Part shown: positions 6,177 through 11,152 of the stretch, one piece after another
Position numbering within the stretch: the stretch's first letter is position 1
How the letters are laid out: each line of letters starts with the position of its first letter
Origin: Candidatus Rifleibacteriota bacterium
GTDB lineage: Bacteria; UBP17; UBA6191; JACPRK01
DNA: 11,152 nucleotides
Direction of reading: 5' to 3'
Assembly (NCBI GenBank): GCA_016213865.1
Contig: JACQZL010000425.1
Location: 1 to 11,152 of the forward strand
Position numbers and translations under genes: made by a program
Notes under the pieces: generated by a model
What the model was told of the DNA's origin: nothing
Database searches by the model: none
The model's input: only the letters and a program-made list of their open reading frames with translations

Positions 6177-8108
6177 ATGGCTAGAACCTCGTCGTTCCCA
6201 AGATTTGGCAGGTGCCTGCTGCGCGCGGCGCGCGGTGCGGACGGTCTGTTGCTAGGGACCCTCGCGTTCCTCGCCGTCCTGCTGTTGACGTTCCCGGCGC
6301 TCTACGCCGGCATGACAGCCGAGGCCGCGTGGGTGGGCTCTTCCGGCCAGAAGGTTGCCGTCCACTTCGCGCCCAAACCGGCCGGTCACCCCGACGGGAT
6401 CGAAGTCCACCTCATCAACTTCTTCAACAAGGCCGTCAAGACCCTGCACGGGTGCTTCTACGAGATCCGCGAACAGAAGTTCGTCGACGCCCTGATCGCT
6501 GCCAAGAAGCGCCAGGTCGACGTCAAGCTGCTGGTCGACAACACCAGCTACTTTTTCCGGAACGAGGACGGAACGCTCGCCCCCCGCAAGCTCAATGCCT
6601 TCGTCCAGCAGCTCGTGGACGCCGGTATCGAGGTCCGCCACGACCTGGGCCGCAGCGCCCTGATGCACAACAAGTTCTGCATCATCGACAAACGCTTCGT
6701 CTGGAGCGGCTCGGTCAACCTGACCGACACCTACGCCACCAACTGCAACAACGGCGTCGAGCTGGAAAGCCCCAAGCTAGCCGCCATCTACGAGCGCGAG
6801 TTCGACAAGAAGTTCACCCAGCAGCTCTTCGGGCGCAACGCCCCGTCCTACGCCGAGGAGCAGAAAGTCAACGTCGACGGCATCGACTGCGAGGTCCTCT
6901 ACGCCCCCGAGGACGACCCGATGTCGCGCATCCTGGTCCTCCTCAACGGGGCCAAGAAGTCGATCCACTTCATGCAGTTCGCCTTCACCGACGAGCGCGT
7001 GACGACCATCCTCCAGACTCGCTTCAAGGCCGGCGTCGAAGTGAGCGGCATCTTCGACCACCGCCTCTATCGCAGCACGGGCCCGTACGGCGACTTCTCG
7101 GCCCTGACCCGCGCCGGCGTCCCCGTCCAGCTCTACGGAGGCCCCGGTCTCTTCCATCACAAGGTCTTCATCATCGACGCCGGCACTCCCCACGCCAAGG
7201 TCGTCACCGGTTCCCAGAACGCCAGCGCCCGCGGCAACAACCAGAACGACGAGAACGTCCTGGTCCTGCACGACAAGGCCACGTCCGAGCTGTTCATGGC
7301 CGAGTTCAACCGTGTCCATCAGGAATCGACGGTCGTCGGCGCCGTCGCCGTCTACGACAAGGACCCGGTCGTCGGCTCGACCCTGCCCGCCCTGGACGTG
7401 ATGATCAACTCCAACGGCATCGACGTGCGCCGGCTCAAGATCGAGTACCCCGCGCGCTGGCCCCTCGACCCCAGTCAGCAGGTGGGCATCAGTATCTGGC
7501 GGGCAGGCCGCAACGTCTCGAAGCAGGTGGGCGTCGAGTTCTACTCGAAGGGCTTCTACGTCAACAAGCCTGGCATGACTCCGACCGGTGCCGACAGCGT
7601 CCTGGAGCTTCACTTCCGCAACATCCAGGTCCCGGCCATCGCGGGTGTCTACAACCTCTACATCTCGGTCGCCCAGGGCGACAACCCGACGACCCTCAAG
7701 CCGTGCCGCCTCCAGCCGACGATCAACGTCCGGCCCGAAGGGGGCGCCAGCTCCGCCGCCCGCGTCGAGGCTGTCCGCGACGAGGCCCTCCAGGCGCTCA
7801 ATGGCTACGTGGGTCAGGGTCAGGGACCGGGGCAAGACCAGGCCCGCCAGGTCGCCGACCCGGGCAGCGTCTTCGACGCCTTCAAGAACGACGTCGCCAC
7901 GGAGATCAGCGACGGCAGGCTGGACAGCGTTCGGCTGCTGGTCGAGTCCCTCGAGAAGATGTCCGTGAAGGACCGGCAGGCCGTCGACGCGCTCAGCAGC
8001 CGGGAACGAGAGATCCGCCGAGCTCTGCGCTACTTCGATCCGGAGTCCCCCCTGGCGCCCGAGGCCGCGCAACTGCTGCAGCGCCTCGAGGCCGCGGCGC
8101 GGAACTAG
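6177..8108 (+). CDS. Secreted phospholipase D-like protein, intact (copy B)
   Basis: This is the intact tandem paralogue of copy A, 643 aa from ATG 6177 (644 from ATG 6174). A basic N-terminus is followed by a hydrophobic segment (LLLGTLAFLAVLLLTFPALYA), a long signal peptide or membrane anchor with possible cleavage near AEA-AW. Two complete HKD motifs follow, H164-x-K166-x4-D171 with GSVN, and H327-x-K329-x4-D334 with GSQN, the halves of one PLD active site. After about residue 380 come a beta-sandwich-like domain and a helical, charged tail. In a 110-residue block around motif 2 it differs from copy A at 14 positions. ATG 6114 is rejected as the start because the promoter at 6135-6162 would then lie inside the gene. 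The gene ends with two successive TAG codons. The substrate (lipid or nucleic acid) is unknown. Confidence 0.9.
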   Translation: MARTSSFPRFGRCLLRAARGADGLLLGTLAFLAVLLLTFPALYAGMTAEAAWVGSSGQKVAVHFAPKPAGHPDGIEVHLINFFNKAVKTLHGCFYEIREQKFVDALIAAKKRQVDVKLLVDNTSYFFRNEDGTLAPRKLNAFVQQLVDAGIEVRHDLGRSALMHNKFCIIDKRFVWSGSVNLTDTYATNCNNGVELESPKLAAIYEREFDKKFTQQLFGRNAPSYAEEQKVNVDGIDCEVLYAPEDDPMSRILVLLNGAKKSIHFMQFAFTDERVTTILQTRFKAGVEVSGIFDHRLYRSTGPYGDFSALTRAGVPVQLYGGPGLFHHKVFIIDAGTPHAKVVTGSQNASARGNNQNDENVLVLHDKATSELFMAEFNRVHQESTVVGAVAVYDKDPVVGSTLPALDVMINSNGIDVRRLKIEYPARWPLDPSQQVGISIWRAGRNVSKQVGVEFYSKGFYVNKPGMTPTGADSVLELHFRNIQVPAIAGVYNLYISVAQGDNPTTLKPCRLQPTINVRPEGGASSAARVEAVRDEALQALNGYVGQGQGPGQDQARQVADPGSVFDAFKNDVATEISDGRLDSVRLLVESLEKMSVKDRQAVDALSSREREIRRALRYFDPESPLAPEAAQLLQRLEAAARN

Positions 8109-8145
8109 TAGAGCGATTCCGAAGTGACATGCCACCGTTGAACTT

Positions 8146-8214
8146 GGTGGTGGCGGGTCTCCAGACCCGCCGGAGTTGCCGACCACCAGGCGGGTCTGGA
8201 GACCCGCCACCACC
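8146..8214. terminator. Perfect 26-bp inverted repeat between convergent genes
   Basis: Arms 8146-8171 and 8189-8214 are exact reverse complements with a 17-nt loop. Each arm is itself a hairpin (GGCGGGTCT-CC-AGACCCGCC). It sits between the convergent ends of the PLD gene and the kinase gene and is followed by TTTC on the + strand. This is consistent with a bidirectional terminator or mRNA 3'-end structure, but the repeat type (GGCGGGTCTCCAGACCCGCC) also looks like a mobile intergenic palindrome. The remainder of 8109-8282 has no gene. Confidence 0.65.
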
Positions 8215-8282
8215 TTTCAAAACGGCATGAAGCATGACCATGCCTCGTAAGGAAACTTCGAAAACGATCTACTAGGGGTTGC

Positions 8283-10703
8283 TCACCTCCGGGACGCCGG
8301 CTTCAGCGCGTCGAGGGCGGAGCGGGCCGCCTTGTGGTCGGGGAGGCGCTGCAGCACGACCTCGCAGTCCTGGCGCGCGGCGTCCAGTAGCCCCGCGCGC
8401 CGAAAGAGACTGCTGCGCTCGACCAGCCACATCGGATCGAGGGCGCGCTCGCCTTCGAAGGCCGCACGAGAGAGCTGGACAGCGAGCTGCATCGTCTGAG
8501 AATCGGCTTCTCGTCCTCGAGGGACCTGGTCGGCCAGCAGCCGCGCAAGCTGCCACCACCGGCTCGGGTTCCGCGGCCCCAGGAGGCAGGCCATGGCCAG
8601 GCTGCGCTCGGCGTCGGCGAATCGCAGGTAGTCCTGGTAGCCACGTCCAAGGTCGAACCACGCCTCGTCGAAACAGGGCCGTCGACGCAGGGAGTCGTTG
8701 AAGTGCTCGTACTCACGAAGACGCCAGGTTTCCAGGTTGTCGCCCACGGGATTGAGCAAGTCCATCGTCCCGCCTCCCGCCGCGACTCCGTAGAAGGCAT
8801 AGACGCAACTATGGATGCTTTCCGCGACTTCCTGGGAAACGCGCCAGTTTTCGGGAGCTGCCGCGACCGCGCGCTCGAGGGCCTGCAGCGCCTCCTTGTA
8901 GCGGGCCGAGCGATACTCGGCGCGGGCCAGTTCCATGAAACGCTCGGCTGCCGGAGGGATGGCGATTGGGGTCGTCGACCCGGCAGGGCAGGTCGGCCAG
9001 CGAAGAGCGGCCCCAGGACGCCGGCGGATTCGCAGGGTCAGCAAAGGACGCTTCCCTCCGGCACTCTCGCGAGGACGGAGCAGCAGGCGGTTGTTGCCGT
9101 CCTGCAACAACGCCGGCAACACGGAGGCCGACCGCGAGCCGGCGGGCTTGCCATTGACCTCGAGGATCGCCGGCATCCAGTACGCGGGGTCCGCGGTCAG
9201 CTCCGCCTCCAGGAGCTCGTGGGCCGCCACGAGGGCCACCTCCATCTCGTCGTCGCCACTCGGACCGAGCTGGACTCGCCAGAGCGGCAGACGGGTCTCC
9301 CGGAGCAAGCGCTCGCGCAGCACCCGGGCCGCCTCCTCGCGAGGGGACTGGCGCGCCTGCGCGGCTGCCGAGACGACCGGGGTCGGCCGTACGGCTGCCG
9401 CGGCGTCCGGACGCCCAGGCGCCGGTCGTGCCGGCGGGCCCACGGCGGCACGCGGCCCCCCCAGCTTGCTCCAGCCTGCTGCCAGGACGAAGCCCAGCGC
9501 GGCCAGGGCCGCCAGGCGCAGCGCAATCCGCCCCGGGCTGAAGGACAGCGTGGACGGCGTGACAGCGGCCGCGGAGTACAGCGTCCGGCTCGGGAGCAGT
9601 CGACGCTGGCTCGCTCCGAGCTGCCGGCGTTCCGAAGGCCGCATCCGGCCTGAGGAGCCTGCGTCGCCAACAGGCATCCCCCCTCCCCCTCCGGGTGAGG
9701 GCAGGGATGGGGGAGATTCGGGCTTCTCCGTGGCAGGGGAAGCCGTGCCCCCGACCGAAGCGCACAATGCCGCGGCCGAGCCAGCGCTCCCCGCGTCGGG
9801 AACGGCGTCCGCCGGCCTTGGCTGCGCCTCGGGCTGGACGGGCAGCGCCTCCATCGACGGGAGGCTGGCGCCCGACTCGTCCGCCCGCAGCTTCAGCGCT
9901 GCCAACGCAACTCTCATCTCGCGGGCGGTCTGGAACCTGGCGTCCGGCTCGGGTGCCATTGCCCGGCGCAGGAACCCCGAGACGGCCTCGCCGTGCTTGG
10001 CCGTGATTCGGATCAACGGAGTCTCCGGGTTGATGCCGCCTCCTCGGATCATGCGCACGATCTCGGCCATGGAGTAGGGAACGACACCGTCGAGCAACTC
10101 GAAGAACATCACGCCGACCTGGTAGAGGTCGCAGCGGCCGTCCGGCTCGCCGGGCCGGGTCAGCTCGGGCGCGAAGTAGGGCAGCGTTCCGACCCGGGCA
10201 CCGGCGGCCGTGACGCGGGTCGCGTCCAGTTGCAGGGCCAGGCCGAAGTCGCTGAGGACCACTCCGCCCGAAGGCCGTTTGAGGACGTTGGCCGGCTTGA
10301 GGTCGCGATGGTAGACCCCGGCCTCGTGGACCGCCTCGAGCGCGCCGAGCACTTCGCCGACAATCCTCGCGGCCTCCGCCGGCGCATACGCCTGCCCCTG
10401 CCGGAGCTGCCGATCGACCGAGGACCCGGGCGCGAACTCCATCGCGTAGTAGAGGCACTGATAGTCCTCGCCGAAGTCGTAGACGCGGACGATGTTCGGG
10501 TGCGAAAGCCTGGCCAGGATGCGGGCCTCGTGCATGAAGCGCCTGGCCATCCGCAGATCGGTGGTCGGGCAGAGCTCGAAGACCTTCAGCGCGACGACGC
10601 GCTGCAAGTGCGGCTGGAGCGCCTTGAAAACCTGGCCAGCGCCACCCGCCCCTACGAACTCCAGGATCTGGTAGCCCTTGAAGGTGCTTCCGACTTCGAT
10701 CAT
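8283..10703 (-). CDS. Transmembrane Ser/Thr protein kinase with C-terminal TPR region
   Basis: This is an 806-aa Hanks-type kinase that phosphorylates protein Ser/Thr. The kinase domain (about 10-270) has the glycine loop GAGGAGQVFKA, catalytic K40 (VVALK), helix-C E59, the HRD loop YHRDLKPANVL (D134), DFG at 152-154 and APE at 178-180, so it should be active. A Pro/Gly/Ser-rich linker (about 275-390) leads to one membrane segment (about 393-411), with arginines on the N-side that put the kinase in the cytoplasm. The outer part has a charged stretch, an unrecognised beta-rich region (about 473-565), then helical repeats (about 585-800) of TPR type, for example ELARAEYRSARYKEALQALE and AWFDLGRGYQDYLRFADAER. 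ATG 10703 starts just ahead of the kinase fold; no clear Shine-Dalgarno is seen. It is convergent with the PLD pair, and no phosphatase or response regulator is adjacent. Its ligand and substrates are unknown. Confidence 0.93.
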   Translation of the reverse strand: MIEVGSTFKGYQILEFVGAGGAGQVFKALQPHLQRVVALKVFELCPTTDLRMARRFMHEARILARLSHPNIVRVYDFGEDYQCLYYAMEFAPGSSVDRQLRQGQAYAPAEAARIVGEVLGALEAVHEAGVYHRDLKPANVLKRPSGGVVLSDFGLALQLDATRVTAAGARVGTLPYFAPELTRPGEPDGRCDLYQVGVMFFELLDGVVPYSMAEIVRMIRGGGINPETPLIRITAKHGEAVSGFLRRAMAPEPDARFQTAREMRVALAALKLRADESGASLPSMEALPVQPEAQPRPADAVPDAGSAGSAAALCASVGGTASPATEKPESPPSLPSPGGGGGMPVGDAGSSGRMRPSERRQLGASQRRLLPSRTLYSAAAVTPSTLSFSPGRIALRLAALAALGFVLAAGWSKLGGPRAAVGPPARPAPGRPDAAAAVRPTPVVSAAAQARQSPREEAARVLRERLLRETRLPLWRVQLGPSGDDEMEVALVAAHELLEAELTADPAYWMPAILEVNGKPAGSRSASVLPALLQDGNNRLLLRPRESAGGKRPLLTLRIRRRPGAALRWPTCPAGSTTPIAIPPAAERFMELARAEYRSARYKEALQALERAVAAAPENWRVSQEVAESIHSCVYAFYGVAAGGGTMDLLNPVGDNLETWRLREYEHFNDSLRRRPCFDEAWFDLGRGYQDYLRFADAERSLAMACLLGPRNPSRWWQLARLLADQVPRGREADSQTMQLAVQLSRAAFEGERALDPMWLVERSSLFRRAGLLDAARQDCEVVLQRLPDHKAARSALDALKPASRR
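9678..9716 (-). repeat. Low-complexity CCC/GGG segment inside the kinase linker
   Basis: On the minus strand this reads CTCCCCCATCCCTGCCCTC, then CCCGGAGGGGGAGGGGG. It encodes Ser/Pro then five Gly (SPPSLPSPGGGGG, residues 330-342). The phrase resembles a common intergenic repeat, here translated in frame within a disordered linker where it would be tolerated. Confidence 0.4.
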
Positions 10704-10719
10704 CGCAGCGCGGCCGTCA

Positions 10720-10743
10720 AGCCGGGGTCACCCGTCCCCGGCT
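10720..10743 (-). promoter_or_regulatory. Hairpin in the kinase 5' leader
   Basis: Arms 10720-10727 and 10736-10743 form a perfect 8-bp stem (AGCCGGGG / CCCCGGCT, 8-nt loop), ending 16 nt before the kinase ATG. It may limit ribosome access or pause transcription. No known riboswitch is recognised. Confidence 0.4.
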
Positions 10744-10753
10744 GCCCGGCTGA

Positions 10754-10759
10754 ATTGTA
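10754..10759 (-). promoter_or_regulatory. Possible -10 element for the kinase gene
   Basis: TACAAT on the minus strand is five of six of the -10 consensus and would start transcription near 10747, about 44 nt before the ATG. The -35 region is poor (TCCCCA at 16-nt spacing), so this is tentative and would need an activator or another sigma factor. Confidence 0.3.
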
Positions 10760-10879
10760 CCCGAAGAGTGGAGATTGGGGAGAGGAGCCGGGAGCGACGC
10801 CAACTCATGGGGAGATCAGGATCCGTTCGTGCTACTATGGCGGTACCCCGCCAACAAGACTGGATAGCGGTGTCTTTCC

Positions 10880-10963
10880 CCTCCGTTCGTCCTGAGGAGC
10901 GCTCCGCAGGGACTGACCGGCAATCCTCAGGGTCAGGAGCGCGTCTCGAAGGACGGACGGAGG
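10880..10963. repeat. CGTCCTGAGG...GAAGGACGG inverted-repeat remnant
   Basis: CCTCCGTTCGTCC (10880-10892) mirrors GGACGGACGGAGG (10951-10963) at 12 of 13 positions, and CCTGAGG (10891-10897) mirrors CCTCAGG (10925-10931). This is an imperfect nested palindrome of the common intergenic type with CGTCCTGAGG and CTCGAAGGACG words. Confidence 0.55.
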
Positions 10964-10984
10964 GGGCCGCCATACGGTCTGAGC

Positions 10985-11008
10985 CGGAGGCTCGTTTACG
11001 AGCCTCCG
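10985..11008. repeat. Perfect 11-bp hairpin
   Basis: CGGAGGCTCGT (10985-10995) and ACGAGCCTCCG (10998-11008) are exact reverse complements with a 2-nt loop. There is no T-tract. It is part of the repeat mosaic between 10860 and the window end, which holds no gene. Confidence 0.6.
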
Positions 11009-11048
11009 AGTCGAAGCACGGCTCGCAGAGCCAGTTCTCCCGCCCCCC

Positions 11049-11092
11049 CCTTCGACAAGCTCAGGACATGCCTTCGACAAGCTCAGGACATG
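11049..11092. repeat. Two tandem 22-bp repeats (CCTTCGACAAGCTCAGGACA type)
   Basis: The 22-bp unit starting CCTTCGACAAGCTCAGGACA occurs twice without a gap, at 11049-11070 and 11071-11092, and is identical in both. It resembles a dispersed intergenic repeat word known from many environmental genomes. Confidence 0.7.
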
Positions 11093-11126
11093 CTCGTGGC
11101 CCGCTACCGTCGAGTCGCCGCTCCAC

Positions 11127-11152
11127 AAGCGGGGGACAAGCCCCCGCGCTAC
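11127..11152. repeat. Partial GGGGCTTGTCCCC-type repeat at the window edge
   Basis: AAGCGGGGGACAAGCCCCCG followed by CGCTAC is a diverged arm of the repeat at 79-146, in the orientation of the 121-146 arm. It contains the palindrome GCGGGGG-ACAAG-CCCCCGC. Any partner arm would lie outside the window. Confidence 0.6.

Noticed and set aside
6777..8213. 478-codon antisense open frame opposite PLD copy B
   Set aside because: It is a shadow of the high-GC coding strand; its composition (Val/Asp/Gly/Arg-rich) has no recognisable domain. The same applies to the long antisense frames opposite ppk1, PLD copy A and the kinase.
10830..10838. Extended -10 TGCTACTAT on the + strand
   Set aside because: There is no -35 match, no gene or clear RNA downstream, and it runs into repeats; it could be chance.
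11049..11092. CRISPR array
   Set aside because: There are only two units, directly abutting with no spacer.

Overview
This is a GC-rich bacterial chromosomal window with strong G/C bias at third codon positions and repeat-laden intergenic spaces. It holds a housekeeping polyphosphate kinase, large secreted proteins and a membrane Ser/Thr kinase with TPRs. That mix, and the dispersed palindromic intergenic repeats, resembles Planctomycetota or similar large-genome environmental bacteria. The taxon is an inference, not a demonstrated fact. No rRNA, tRNA, CRISPR array, transposase or phage gene was seen.

Layout. 1-290: no gene; a nested inverted-repeat element closed by a 10-bp stem and a T7 tract. 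291-1097 (-): secreted protein of unknown function with two related beta-sandwich-like halves and a plausible sigma70-type promoter. 1098-1679: divergent intergenic space with a degenerate repeat. 1680-3902 (+): ppk1, polyphosphate kinase, starting at a GTG behind AGGAAG; from this start its key residues fall on the E. coli numbers (R375, R405, H435, H592). 3903-4250: a series of hairpins and repeat debris. 4251-6098 (+): a secreted two-HKD phospholipase D-like gene interrupted in frame by TAG at 5319-5321. 6177-8108 (+): its intact tandem paralogue, driven by a near-consensus promoter (TTGACA-N16-TATACT) so close to the start codon that the mRNA should be almost leaderless. 8146-8214: a perfect 26-bp inverted repeat between convergent genes. 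8283-10703 (-): a transmembrane Ser/Thr protein kinase with a C-terminal TPR region. 10704-11152: no gene; a 5'-UTR hairpin for the kinase and a mosaic of intergenic repeats.

How the genes relate. PPK1 (cytoplasmic polyphosphate synthesis) and the two secreted PLD-like proteins share the PLD fold but probably not a pathway. The kinase is convergent with the PLD pair. There is no obvious operon beyond the tandem PLD duplicates, and even these seem separately promoted. I see no convincing new multi-gene system. The points most worth a second look are the amber-interrupted paralogue, the near-leaderless promoter of the intact copy, the nested palindrome at 36-203 and the uncharacterised sensor region of the kinase.
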